64,000 nt of DNA, from assembly GCA_041690675.1 (NCBI GenBank), contig JAWLGU010000001.1, positions 74,368 to 138,367 on the forward strand, written 5' to 3'. Under the pieces are notes generated by a model that was given only the letters and a program-made list of their open reading frames with translations, searched no databases and was not told the origin of the DNA. The stretch is from UBA7803 sp041690675 (lineage in GTDB: Bacteria; Pseudomonadota; Gammaproteobacteria; Pseudomonadales; Azotimanducaceae). The position numbers and the translations under genes are program-made. Shown piece by piece: positions 52,672 to 62,241 of the stretch; position 1 is the first letter of the stretch; each line of letters opens with the position of its first letter.

Positions 52672-53643
52672 ATGAACGAAGTGGAAACGCCGCAGCAGGA
52701 GAAGGTGCGAGCGGTCACGGAGTGGCTCACCAGGCGCATCATCGGCCAGGAGCGGCTCCTCGAGCGCCTCATGATGGCGCTCTTGTGCGGCGGACATCTT
52801 CTGGTGGAAGGCGCGCCGGGGCTGGCGAAGACCCGGGCCGTGAAGGAACTCGCCCACGCCGTGGAAGGCGACTTCCACCGCATCCAGTTCACCCCGGACC
52901 TGCTGCCCAGCGACATCACCGGCACGGAAATCTACCGGCCGGAAGACGGCTCCTTCAAGTTTCAGCCGGGGCCCGTGTTTCACAACCTGCTGCTGGCCGA
53001 CGAGGTGAACCGGGCGCCGGCGAAGGTCCAGTCGGCGCTGCTCGAGGCCATGGCGGAGCACCAGGTGAGCGTGGGCCGACGCACGTTCCCTTTGCCGGAG
53101 CTGTTTCTGGTGATGGCGACCCAGAACCCCATCGAGCAGGAGGGTACCTACCCCCTGCCCGAAGCTCAGCTCGACCGCTTCCTCATGCACGTGCGGGTCG
53201 ATTACCCCACCAGCCAGGCGGAGACCGAAATCCTTCATCTGGTGCGCCGGGAAGCCGCGACGCGCACCATCGCCCCCGAGCCGCCCCACAGGCTCAGCCA
53301 GGAAGAGGTCTTCGCAGCGCGCCGCGAGATCCTGGACATCTTCATGGCCGAGCCCGTTGAGCGTTACATCGTTGCCCTGGTCATGGCCACCCGCGAGGCC
53401 CGGGGCGATCTGGCCGCTCTGGTCGAGTTCGGCTCGAGCCCCAGGGGCACCATCGCCCTCGATCAATGCGCCCGAACTCTGGCGTGGCTCGGTGGCCGCG
53501 ACTTCGTGAGCCCCGACGACGTTCAGGCGGTAGCCCACGACGTTCTGCGGCACCGTCTGATCCTCACCTTCGACGCCGAGGCTCAGGGCATCTCCAGCGA
53601 CCGCGTCGTGGACATGCTCCTCGACGGGGTACCCGTGCCCTGA
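52672..53643 (+). CDS. MoxR-family AAA+ ATPase
   Basis: 323 residues. Walker A GAPGLAKTR, Walker B LLADEVNRAPAKVQSALLEAM, sensor ATQNPIEQEGTYPLPEAQLDRF, and the C-terminal lid. MoxR ATPases act as chaperones that load or activate proteins carrying von Willebrand A domains. It starts the operon MoxR-DUF58-DUF4381-BatA-BatB/C-BatD. The 125 bp upstream, shared with DUF2835, must hold the promoter. Confidence 0.95.
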   Translation: MNEVETPQQEKVRAVTEWLTRRIIGQERLLERLMMALLCGGHLLVEGAPGLAKTRAVKELAHAVEGDFHRIQFTPDLLPSDITGTEIYRPEDGSFKFQPGPVFHNLLLADEVNRAPAKVQSALLEAMAEHQVSVGRRTFPLPELFLVMATQNPIEQEGTYPLPEAQLDRFLMHVRVDYPTSQAETEILHLVRREAATRTIAPEPPHRLSQEEVFAARREILDIFMAEPVERYIVALVMATREARGDLAALVEFGSSPRGTIALDQCARTLAWLGGRDFVSPDDVQAVAHDVLRHRLILTFDAEAQGISSDRVVDMLLDGVPVP

Positions 53644-53651
53644 GGCCACCG

Positions 53652-54560
53652 GTGACGCATCCTCTGCTGCGCGGCGCCTACGTCGAGCTGAATGACCTGC
53701 TCGCGCTGCGATTCCGCCCGGCGACGGAGCCTCGGGTGGCCAGCTCCGTGGTCAGCGCCCGGGGCGGCACGCGGCTGTCGAAGCAGCGCGGCCGTGGCAT
53801 CGACTTCTCCGAGGTTCGCGCCTATCAGCCGGGGGACGATGTTCGCACCATCGACTGGCGGGTGACCGCGCGCAAGAACACCCCCCACACCAAGGTGTTT
53901 CGCGAGGAGCGCGAACGGCTGACCCTGGTGGTGGTAGACCAGACCCAGGCCATGTTCTTCGGCAGCCGGGAACGGCTGAAGTCCGTGGCGGCGGCGGAGT
54001 TCGCAGCGCTGACGGCGTGGCGGGCCATTCGCCACAACGACCGGGTGGGCGGGCTGGTGATCGGCAACGACGCCATGGCCATCCACCGGCCGTACCGCAA
54101 CGTGAAGCCCCTGGCGCGCTTCCTGCGCGATCTGGCCCGCTTCAACCAGGCGCTGCACCGGGGCACGCCGCTGCCCGATCGCCAGCACGTGGCAGAGGCC
54201 ATGCTGCGGGTCCGGCGCCTGGCGCGCAGCCACCACCGAATCTACTTCGTCAGCGACTTCCAGCACTGGATCGACGACTGGCGGGAGGCCTTCCGGGCAT
54301 TGGCCCGCCACAACGAGGTGGTGGCCATCCGGGTGTACGATCCCCTGGAACAGGAGATGCCGCCCGCGGACCGCTACACCATGACCGACGGCCGCGACCG
54401 CTGGCAGTTCGACGCCGGCGACCGGCGGCTGCGCGAGCGCTACCGCCAGCGCTTCGAGGCCGAGCAGGCGGCATTCGAAGAGCTGTGCCGGGCCACTCGC
54501 GTGACGACGGCCCCGTTGTCCACGGTCGACGAGGTGCAGCAGGCGGTGGGGTGGCTGTGA
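53652..54560 (+). CDS. DUF58 domain protein
   Basis: 302 residues. GTG 53652, 8 bp after the MoxR stop. Conserved RGIDFSEVRAYQPGDDVRTIDWRVTAR followed by a VWA-like fold (LTLVVVDQTQAMFFG). No membrane helix. DUF58 proteins consistently accompany MoxR ATPases; probable client or adaptor. Confidence 0.93.
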   Translation: MTHPLLRGAYVELNDLLALRFRPATEPRVASSVVSARGGTRLSKQRGRGIDFSEVRAYQPGDDVRTIDWRVTARKNTPHTKVFREERERLTLVVVDQTQAMFFGSRERLKSVAAAEFAALTAWRAIRHNDRVGGLVIGNDAMAIHRPYRNVKPLARFLRDLARFNQALHRGTPLPDRQHVAEAMLRVRRLARSHHRIYFVSDFQHWIDDWREAFRALARHNEVVAIRVYDPLEQEMPPADRYTMTDGRDRWQFDAGDRRLRERYRQRFEAEQAAFEELCRATRVTTAPLSTVDEVQQAVGWL

Positions 54561-54605
54561 CGGCGCCGCGGCCGCACCAGGGAGTAACCTAGCGGGCACG
54601 AGCTC

Positions 54606-55121
54606 ATGGCGGCAGATCTGCTTCAACAGCTTCGCGACATCCATGTACCCGAGCCCCCGGGCTGGTGGCCTCCGGCACCGGGCTGGTGGCTGACGGGCAC
54701 GCTGCTCGCCGCCGCCCTGATGTGGCTCGGCTGGCGGCTGATTCGAGCCGAGCGGCAGCGCCGCCCCCTGCGCCACGCCCGCCGCCTCTACCAGGACCTC
54801 CACCGCCGCCAGCGGGCCGGCGAGATGGACACCCGCGGATACCTCAACGCCAGCAACGAGCTGATCAAGCGTGTGCTCATACACGGCCTCGGCGAGCGCG
54901 AGGCGAGACGCGCCACGGGGCGGGCCTGGCTCGAGCTGCTGGACCGTCATCTCGACGAACCCGCCTTCACCCGCGGTCCCGGCCGGGCCCTGGGAGACGA
55001 CCGTTTCCGGCCCGAGATGGAGGTGGACGTGGCGGCCGTGCACGCGCTGGTCGAGCGGCTGCTCGTCCGGATGACCCTGGCGAGGGTTCCGGCGCCTCCA
55101 TCGCACCGGAGCGTTTCGTGA
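54606..55121 (+). CDS. DUF4381 membrane protein
   Basis: 171 residues. It opens LLQQLRDIHVPEPPGWWPPAPGWW, then one membrane helix (LTGTLLAAALMWLGWRLI) and a basic cytoplasmic domain. This is the DUF4381 pattern found only in Bat operons. Its stop overlaps the BatA-like GTG by 4 bp. Confidence 0.9.
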   Translation: MAADLLQQLRDIHVPEPPGWWPPAPGWWLTGTLLAAALMWLGWRLIRAERQRRPLRHARRLYQDLHRRQRAGEMDTRGYLNASNELIKRVLIHGLGEREARRATGRAWLELLDRHLDEPAFTRGPGRALGDDRFRPEMEVDVAAVHALVERLLVRMTLARVPAPPSHRSVS

Positions 55122-56119
55122 TCGAGCTGGTCTGGCCGTACGCGCTGCTGCTGGCGCCCCTGCCGTTGCTCGCCCGGAGCCTGCTGCGGGCTCGTCCGCA
55201 CCAGCAGCCGGCCCTGACCGTCCCGGACCTGGGTCACTTCCGGCCGGACGGCGAAAGCGGCGGGCGCGCGCGCCGCGGCCGCTGGCCCTGGCGGCTGCTG
55301 GTACTCTGGCTGGTCTGGCTGGGTCTGGTGGCCGCCGCCACGCGCCCTCAGTGGACCGGCGATCCGGTGACCCTGCCCACCACCGGACGGGATCTCATGC
55401 TGGCTGTGGACATCTCCGGGAGCATGGGCACCGAAGACATGCAGCTCGGCAATCGGCTGGTGAACCGGCTCACCGTGGTGAAGAACGTGGTCAGCCAGTT
55501 CGTGGAGGCGCGTCGAGGCGACCGGGTAGGCCTGATCCTGTTCGGCACCAACGCCTACCTTCAGGCCCCCCTCACCTTCGATCTGGCGAGCGTCAACCGC
55601 CTGCTCACCGAGGCCCCCGTGGGCATCGCCGGGGGCAAGACCGCCATCGGGGATGCCATAGGCCTGGCGGTGAAACGCCTGCGCCAGCGCCCGGAGGGCA
55701 ACCGGGTGCTCATCCTGCTCACGGACGGCGCCAACAACGTGGGCGAGGTAGCACCCGTGAAGGCGGCGGAGCTGGCGAGCCTCGAGGACATCCGCATCTA
55801 CACCATCGGTGTCGGCGCCGAGTCCATGAGCATGCCCAGCATCTTCGGCGTGTTCTCCTCCGGGCTCATCAACCCCTCGGCCGAGCTGGACGAGGAAACT
55901 CTGCAGGCCGTGGCCAGCGCCACCGGCGGCCGCTACTTCCGTGCCGAGAACACGGAGCAGCTGGTGGAGATATACGACATCATCGACGCCATGGAGCCCA
56001 TCGAGCAGGAGGCGGAGACCTACCGGCCGATAGCCGCCCTTTACTACTGGCCGCTGGCGGCGTCATGGCTGCTGGGACTGGGGCTGCTCGTCTCGGACCT
56101 GAGGTTCCGCCATGGGTGA
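55118..56119 (+). CDS. VWA-domain membrane protein, BatA-like
   Basis: 333 residues. N-terminal helices flank the von Willebrand A domain, whose metal site is DISGSMG (Asp98) with a later TDGANNVG. A C-terminal helix (LAASWLLGLGLLVSDLRF) anchors it again. GTG 55118 overlaps the DUF4381 stop. Bat proteins were linked to aerotolerance in Bacteroides; role here inferred. Confidence 0.93.
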   Translation: MIELVWPYALLLAPLPLLARSLLRARPHQQPALTVPDLGHFRPDGESGGRARRGRWPWRLLVLWLVWLGLVAAATRPQWTGDPVTLPTTGRDLMLAVDISGSMGTEDMQLGNRLVNRLTVVKNVVSQFVEARRGDRVGLILFGTNAYLQAPLTFDLASVNRLLTEAPVGIAGGKTAIGDAIGLAVKRLRQRPEGNRVLILLTDGANNVGEVAPVKAAELASLEDIRIYTIGVGAESMSMPSIFGVFSSGLINPSAELDEETLQAVASATGGRYFRAENTEQLVEIYDIIDAMEPIEQEAETYRPIAALYYWPLAASWLLGLGLLVSDLRFRHG

Positions 56120-57842
56120 CCTGCCCCTGGACACGCTGCACTTCATCCGCCCGGTCTGGCTGCTGGCGGTGATACCGGCCTTGCTGCTGGGCTGGCTGTG
56201 GGCACGGCGGCAGTCCCGGGGCAGCCACTGGGAGACCAGCATCGAGCCCGCGCTGCTCGAGGTGCTGCTGGAGCCGCGCCGCGCAACCCGATCGCGCAGG
56301 CTGCCGTGGCTCGCGGCCCTGGCTCTCGCGGCAGGCGCCGTAGGGCTGGCGGGCCCGAGCTGGGAACGGTTGCCCCAGCCCGTGGAGCAGAAGAGCGATG
56401 CCCTGGTGATCCTGTTCGACCTTTCACTCTCCATGTTCGCCGAGGACGTGGCCCCTTCCCGCCTGGTGCGCGCCAGGCAGAAGATCGCCGACGTTCTGCG
56501 GCGCCGCGACGAGGGCTTCACCGCGCTGATCGCGTATGCCGGCGACGCCCACACCGTGGTGCCCCTGACGGACGACACCCGCACCATCGAGAACCTGCTG
56601 CCGGCCCTGCGGCCGGACATGATGCCGGTGCTCGGCAGCCACCTGGGCGGTGCCCTGGAGCTCGCCCGCACGCTGTTCGACAACGCCGGATTGCGGCAGG
56701 GACGCATCCTGGTGATCACGGATGCCGTGGACGACATGAGCAGCGCCGGCCAGCACCGGGATCCCCGCTTCCCCATCTCCATCCTCGGAGTGGGCACCGC
56801 CGAGGGCGCCACCATCCCGTTGCACTTCATCGACCAGCCGGGCCAGGTGCTGCGGGCGCAGCAGGGAAATCCCATCGTCGTGCGCCTGGACGAGCCGAAG
56901 CTCGCCGGCATCGCCGAGCTGGCCCACGGCCGCTATCACAGCATCACCCTCGGCGATCAGGACATCGACCACCTGCTCCCCACGCCGCTGCCGGGCGAGG
57001 ACGAGACCACCGCGGTGGAGCGTGAGTTCGACACCTGGGCCGACCGGGGCTTCTGGGTGCTGCTGCTGCTGATACCCCTGGCGCTGGGCGGGTTCCGCCG
57101 CGGCGTCCTGGCGATGGTGCCGATCCTGCTGCTGCCGGCCCCCGCCGACGCCGGCATGTGGGACGACCTCTGGCAACGGCGCGATCAGCAAGCCTACGAG
57201 TCCCTCCGGGACGGCGAGCCGGAAACGGCAGCCGCCTTGTTCGAATCGCCGGACTGGCGAGCGGCCGCGTTGTATCGCAGCGGCGAGTACGCTGCCGCGG
57301 CGGAGAGCTATGCGCGCCGGCCCTCGGTCACCGCCCAGTACAACCGCGGCAACGCGCTGGCTCTGCAGGGGGAGTACCAGGCCGCCGTTGCCGCCTACGA
57401 TCAGGTCCTGGCGCGGCAGCCGGACCACGAAGACGCCCGCTTCAACAAGGAACTGGTGGAAAGGCTCCTGGAGCAGCAGGAGTCCCAGGCCGGAGAGGAC
57501 GAGCGCCAGCAACAGGGCGGCGAGCAGCCGGAGCAGAGCACCCGCCCGCAGGGCGGCGACGGCAGCCAGGGGGACGACGACCAGCAGGGCGACCAGCCAG
57601 CCGAGCAGCCCGACTCCGAGGAGCAGCGGAGCCAGCAACGGCAGAACGATCAGGGTCGCCCGCCTCCCGGCCAGGAGGAATCCATGGCGACCCGGGACGA
57701 GCAGCAGGACGCCCTGGAGCAGTGGCTGCGCCGGGTGCCGGACGACCCGGGAGGACTCCTGCGACGCAAGTTCCAGTACGAGACCAACCTTCGGCTCAGG
57801 CGCGGCGACTACGGCAACCGGGAAACGGAGAAGATCTGGTGA
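56112..57842 (+). CDS. VWA plus TPR protein, BatB/BatC fusion
   Basis: 576 residues. Residues about 1-320 form a BatB-like unit: two N-terminal helices, then a VWA domain with DLSLSMF (Asp103) and ITDAVDDMS, and a helix near 312-335. Residues about 350-460 form a TPR region (YRSGEYAAAAESYARR, YNRGNALALQGEYQAAVAAYDQVL) as in BatC. A long Gln/Glu/Asp-rich linker (about 455-535) and a short conserved C-terminus follow. Overlaps BatA by 8 bp and BatD by 4 bp. Confidence 0.93.
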   Translation: MGDLPLDTLHFIRPVWLLAVIPALLLGWLWARRQSRGSHWETSIEPALLEVLLEPRRATRSRRLPWLAALALAAGAVGLAGPSWERLPQPVEQKSDALVILFDLSLSMFAEDVAPSRLVRARQKIADVLRRRDEGFTALIAYAGDAHTVVPLTDDTRTIENLLPALRPDMMPVLGSHLGGALELARTLFDNAGLRQGRILVITDAVDDMSSAGQHRDPRFPISILGVGTAEGATIPLHFIDQPGQVLRAQQGNPIVVRLDEPKLAGIAELAHGRYHSITLGDQDIDHLLPTPLPGEDETTAVEREFDTWADRGFWVLLLLIPLALGGFRRGVLAMVPILLLPAPADAGMWDDLWQRRDQQAYESLRDGEPETAAALFESPDWRAAALYRSGEYAAAAESYARRPSVTAQYNRGNALALQGEYQAAVAAYDQVLARQPDHEDARFNKELVERLLEQQESQAGEDERQQQGGEQPEQSTRPQGGDGSQGDDDQQGDQPAEQPDSEEQRSQQRQNDQGRPPPGQEESMATRDEQQDALEQWLRRVPDDPGGLLRRKFQYETNLRLRRGDYGNRETEKIW

Positions 57843-59539
57843 AGGTCCGAAGCCAAGCGCGCCCGGCCCTGGCTCTCGCCCTGCTGCTCGCGGCCGTCCT
57901 GCCAGGGGTGCTGCGGGCCGAGCTCCAGGCCCGGGTCGAGCCCCGGGTGGTGGACGAGCTGGACACGGCACGGCTGATCGTCCGGGCCACCGGTGGTCGC
58001 GACCTCGCGGAACCGGACCTCGCCGCGCTGGACGCGGATTTCGAAGTCCTGACCAGCCAGCGTTCCAGCCAGTACCGCTCCATCAACGGCCGGGTGGAAT
58101 CCTGGGTCGAGTACCAGATCCTGCTGCGGCCCCGGCGCGCCGGCGACCTCGTCATTCCCCCCATCCGCATCGGCGCCGAGAGCACGCCACCGCTTTCCCT
58201 CGAGGTGCGGCGCATGGCACCGGACGTGCGGGATACCCTCGACCGCATGGTGTTCTTCGAGACCGAGCTCACTGCCAATCCCGTGTACGTGCAGGCCGAA
58301 ACGGTGCTGATCCGCCGGCTGTACTACGCCAGCGGGGCCCAGATCTACAGCGATCTGCCGGGCATGCCGGACATCCCGGATGCAGTGGTGCTGCCATTGG
58401 GGGAGACCACCTCCACCGCCACCATCCGCGACGGCCAGCGCTACGGAGTCATCGAGCAGCGCTTCGCCATATACCCCGAGCGCAGCGGCACCCTCACCAT
58501 TCCCGCCATTGCCGTGACCAGCAGCGTGCGCCTGGAGAGCGGCGGGCGTATCCGTCGCTCCGGCGTCCGCATCGCCACGGAGCCCATGACCGTGGACGTG
58601 CTGCCGATTCCACCGGAGTACCCCCCGGAGCAGCCCTGGCTACCGGCCCGGCAGGTGACCCTCACCGACACCTGGGAGCCGAGCCGCGCGCGCATCGACG
58701 TAGGGGAGCCCGTGACCCGCACCCTCCGGGCGGAGGTGGTCGGCAACGTGGCCTCGGTGATCCCACCGCTGCGGGCGGAGTTGCCGGCGGGGCATTTCCG
58801 CAGCTACCCGGAGCCGCCGGACCTTCAGGACGACTCGGGCGGCGCGAGCCTCAGCGGGACGCGCACCCAGAGCTCCGCGGTCATCCCCACGGCACCGGGC
58901 GCCGTGACCCTGCCGGCCGGCGAGCTGGTATGGTGGGACGTGACGGCGCGTCAGGTGCGCGTGGCGCGTACCCAGCCACGCAGTCTGGAGATCACCGGGG
59001 CCGCCGCCGAGCCGAGCCCACGGGCCCCGCAGACCGCGCCCCACGGCGAGGATGTGGCGGTAGATGATTCCCAGTCGGCGCCCGCCCCGGTGGCCGGCCC
59101 TGCCGACGAGCCCCGCCCGGGCCGGGGAACGGCCTGGTGGCCCGCCCTGCTGATCACCGCCGGCGTGCTGGCTGCCGGCGCCGCCTTGCTCCGGCGGCGC
59201 GGCTGGAATCCGTTCAGCGGATTGAATGCCACGACGCCGCGGCGCCGACGCTGGCAGAGCCTCAAGCGCGCCTGCCACAGTGGCGATCAGGGCGCCATGC
59301 ACCGCGAGCTGATCGCCTATCTGCAGAGCCAGTACGCGAGTTCCGCTCCCGAGGCCATCCGCCGCTTCCGCGAGGCCGGCCACGGACCGCTGCTCGACCG
59401 CCTGAACGCCGCGCTGTATCAGCCGGCAGCACGGGACGTCGTCAGCGGCGAGGAGCTGCTCACGGCGCTGCGCCAGTCGAGCCGGCTGTCCAGCGGCGGC
59501 CGACGCCACGAGCTGCCGGCCCTCTACGACTTCGACTGA
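57839..59539 (+). CDS. BatD-family protein
   Basis: 566 residues. GTG 57839 opens a signal peptide (ALALALLLAAVLPGVLRA). Beta-sandwich repeats follow (ELDTARLIVRATGG, SWVEYQILLRPRRAGDLVIPP), then a Pro-rich stretch, a membrane helix (WWPALLITAGVLAAGAALL) and a cytoplasmic helical tail. Last gene of the Bat operon; overlaps the convergent pepN end by 16 bp. Confidence 0.92.
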   Translation: MKVRSQARPALALALLLAAVLPGVLRAELQARVEPRVVDELDTARLIVRATGGRDLAEPDLAALDADFEVLTSQRSSQYRSINGRVESWVEYQILLRPRRAGDLVIPPIRIGAESTPPLSLEVRRMAPDVRDTLDRMVFFETELTANPVYVQAETVLIRRLYYASGAQIYSDLPGMPDIPDAVVLPLGETTSTATIRDGQRYGVIEQRFAIYPERSGTLTIPAIAVTSSVRLESGGRIRRSGVRIATEPMTVDVLPIPPEYPPEQPWLPARQVTLTDTWEPSRARIDVGEPVTRTLRAEVVGNVASVIPPLRAELPAGHFRSYPEPPDLQDDSGGASLSGTRTQSSAVIPTAPGAVTLPAGELVWWDVTARQVRVARTQPRSLEITGAAAEPSPRAPQTAPHGEDVAVDDSQSAPAPVAGPADEPRPGRGTAWWPALLITAGVLAAGAALLRRRGWNPFSGLNATTPRRRRWQSLKRACHSGDQGAMHRELIAYLQSQYASSAPEAIRRFREAGHGPLLDRLNAALYQPAARDVVSGEELLTALRQSSRLSSGGRRHELPALYDFD

Positions 59540-62241
59540 GGCGCCTCCGCCAGGCTCTTGGTCACCACCTCGAAAACGTCGGGCGAGAGCGTCTCCTCCG
59601 CCGCGATCCGCTCGAGCTCCTGGCGCATCAGCCGGGAGCGCTCCGGATCGTAGCGCCGCCAGCGGGTCAGGGGCATGGCCAGGTTCGCTGCCATGGAGGG
59701 ATTTCGCGGGTCGATGCGGCGCACGGCCTCCCCGAGGAAGGCGTAGCCGGAGCCGTCCCGGGCATGAAAGTTCCCGTGATTCTGCCGCGAGAACCCACCG
59801 TAGAGCGCGCGCAGCTTGTTGGGGTTGCGTTCGTCGAAGGCGCGGTGAGCAGCCAGCCCTCGGACCCAGGCCGCGTCGTAGAGCGGGCTCGAGGCCTGCA
59901 GCGTGAACCACAGGTTCACCACAAGGGCCTCGTGTTGCCAGCGGCTGTAGAAGTCTTCCAGCAACCGCTGGCGGAACGCCTCGCTGGCCCCGGGGTGACG
60001 CACCAGCTCCCACAGGGCGCCGCGGCGATCGGTGAGATTGTCGGCGAGCCGGTAGTGCTCGCCCAGCAGCGCCTCGGCCGCGGCCCCCGACAGCACCGGC
60101 GCCACGAACGCCAGGGCCGCGTGCCTCAGGCTGCGCCGGGCCATGGCTCGAGCCTCGGGCGTGAAGGCACCGTCCGGACCGTTGGTCTCGTAAAGCCTCC
60201 GCCACGCCTGCGCGTGGCGCCGGGCCAGAGCCAGGCGCAGACGGTCCATGGCGCCGCAAACGGCGTCCACGTGCACCTGATCGAACTGCTCGAACAGATA
60301 GTTCTCGTCCGGCAAGGTGAGCAGGCTCGCCAGCATGAACTGCTGCTCGGTGTCGTCCGGAGCGGTCACGGCGCGCTCCAGGATCTCGCCGAACAAGGCC
60401 AGCAGCCGCTCGTCCGGCTCGGCCGAGGCTTCCCCGGAAGGCTCGGCGAGGCGACGAACTTCGTCCACCACCAGGGTCTGCAATGCATCCCAGCGGGCGA
60501 ACCCGTCGGAGTCGTGCAGCGCCAGGAAGGCCGGCTCCTCGGTCTCGCGCGGGTAGCTCACCCGCACCGGTGCCGAGAAGCCACGCAGGAAGCTCACCCG
60601 CGGCTTGGTTTCCAGCCCGCGCACCGTGAGAGTGGCCTCGGGCTCCCGCAGGTGCAGGAGCACGCTGGCCCCAGTGCCCGTGCGCGCGGCGCGAAGCCCC
60701 ACCGCCTGGCTCGAGCTCACGTCCAGATCCGGCCCCGCCAGGTCCCGCCCGGTCTCGTCGAGCAGGCCGAGCAGCACCGGGATGTGGAACGGTTCCTTCT
60801 CCGCCTGCCCTGGAGTGGGCGGGCAGCTCTGCGCGACGGTGAGGGTGAATACGCCGTCGGCGAAGGACTCCCCCACCGTGAGCACCGGTGTGCCGGCCTG
60901 GGCGTACCAGCGCTTGAACTGGCCCAGGTCCAAGCCGCTCGCATCCGCCATGGCGGCGACGAAGTCGTCGGTGGTGGCGGCGCTGCCGTCGTGGCGCTGG
61001 AAGTACAGGTCCGAGCCCTGGCGGAACGCCTCGGGCCCGATCAGCGTGTGCAGCATCCGCACCACCTCGGCCCCCTTCTCGTAAACGGTGGGGGTGTAGA
61101 AGTTGGAGATCTCAATGTAGGACTCCGGCCGCACCGGATGGGCCAGGGGCCCTGCATCCTCGGCGAACTGCACCGAGCGCAGGAGGGTGACGTCCTGGAT
61201 CCGCTTCAAGGTGCGGGAGTTCATGTCGGCGGAGAACTCGGCGTCGCGAAAGACGGTGAACCCTTCCTTGAGGCTGAGTTGAAACCAGTCGCGGCAGGTG
61301 ACCCGGTTACCGGACCAGTTGTGGAAGTACTCGTGAGCCACCACCGCCTCCACCCGCTGGTACGCGGCATCGGTGGCGGTGTCCGGTGATGCCAGCACGC
61401 ACGAGGTGTTGAAGATGTTGAGCCCCTTGTTCTCCATGGCCCCCATGTTGAAGTCGTCCACCGCGACGATCATGAATACGTCCAGGTCGTATTCCCGGCC
61501 GTAGACCTCCTCGTCCCAGCGCATGGCGCGCTTCAGCGCCTCCATGGCGTACCCGCACTGCTCGATGTTGTGGGGCTCGGAGTAGATGCGCAGGTGAATC
61601 TCGCGGCCGGAGGCGGTGACGAACCGGTCCTCCATGAGCGACAGGTTTCCCGCCACCAGGGCGAACAGGTAGCTCGGTTTGGGGAACGGGTCCTCCCAGG
61701 TGACCTCGCGGCGGCCGTCGCTGCGCAGGCGCTCCCGCACCAGGTTGCCGTTGGAGAGCAGCACGGGGTAGCGGCCGGCTTCGGCCACGATGGTGGTGGT
61801 GAACTTCGACAGCACGTCCGGCCGATCCTGGTAGTAGGTGATGCGCCGGAAGCCTTCCGCCTCGCACTGGGTGCAGTACATGCCACCGGATTTGTAGAGT
61901 CCCTCCAGCGCCGTGTTCTCTTCCGGGTGTATCAGCGTCACCACCTCGATCTCCGCCGCCTCCGGCAGGTCGAACAGGGTGAGGCTGCCATCGTCCAGCC
62001 GATACTGATTGCTCCCGAGGGGCGTGCCGTCCACCGCCACCGACTCGAGCTCCAGCCCGCTGCCGTCCAGGGTCAGCGCCGTTCCGGCCGGGGTCTCCGG
62101 CGCCCGCACCACCCGCAGCCGGCTGGTGACCCGAGTGGTTCCGTCAGCGATTTCGAAAGTTAAATCGGTTTCTGACGTTATATATTCAGGTGGCTGATAT
62201 TCCGAGAGAAGTATGGCCTTTGGGTTGGGTTCTTTGCTCAC
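59524..62241 (-). CDS. pepN: Aminopeptidase N
   Basis: 905 residues, M1 metallopeptidase of slightly greater than usual length. GAMENKGLNIFN (substrate N-terminus recognition) and the zinc motif HEYFHNWSGNRVTCRDWFQLS followed by KEG (the HEXXH-x18-E pattern) are intact. The opening ILLSEYQPPEYITSETDLTFE and GMYCTQCEAEGFRRITYYQDRPDV are typical of proteobacterial PepN. GTG 62241 overlaps the DUF2797 stop by 4 bp (GTGA), which supports this start. Confidence 0.97.
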   Translation of the reverse strand: MSKEPNPKAILLSEYQPPEYITSETDLTFEIADGTTRVTSRLRVVRAPETPAGTALTLDGSGLELESVAVDGTPLGSNQYRLDDGSLTLFDLPEAAEIEVVTLIHPEENTALEGLYKSGGMYCTQCEAEGFRRITYYQDRPDVLSKFTTTIVAEAGRYPVLLSNGNLVRERLRSDGRREVTWEDPFPKPSYLFALVAGNLSLMEDRFVTASGREIHLRIYSEPHNIEQCGYAMEALKRAMRWDEEVYGREYDLDVFMIVAVDDFNMGAMENKGLNIFNTSCVLASPDTATDAAYQRVEAVVAHEYFHNWSGNRVTCRDWFQLSLKEGFTVFRDAEFSADMNSRTLKRIQDVTLLRSVQFAEDAGPLAHPVRPESYIEISNFYTPTVYEKGAEVVRMLHTLIGPEAFRQGSDLYFQRHDGSAATTDDFVAAMADASGLDLGQFKRWYAQAGTPVLTVGESFADGVFTLTVAQSCPPTPGQAEKEPFHIPVLLGLLDETGRDLAGPDLDVSSSQAVGLRAARTGTGASVLLHLREPEATLTVRGLETKPRVSFLRGFSAPVRVSYPRETEEPAFLALHDSDGFARWDALQTLVVDEVRRLAEPSGEASAEPDERLLALFGEILERAVTAPDDTEQQFMLASLLTLPDENYLFEQFDQVHVDAVCGAMDRLRLALARRHAQAWRRLYETNGPDGAFTPEARAMARRSLRHAALAFVAPVLSGAAAEALLGEHYRLADNLTDRRGALWELVRHPGASEAFRQRLLEDFYSRWQHEALVVNLWFTLQASSPLYDAAWVRGLAAHRAFDERNPNKLRALYGGFSRQNHGNFHARDGSGYAFLGEAVRRIDPRNPSMAANLAMPLTRWRRYDPERSRLMRQELERIAAEETLSPDVFEVVTKSLAEAPQSKS

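Noticed and set aside
53583..55106. Minus-strand open frame of about 507 codons opposite the Bat genes
   Set aside because: Antisense to DUF58 and DUF4381 genes, which have clear homology and ribosome-binding sites.
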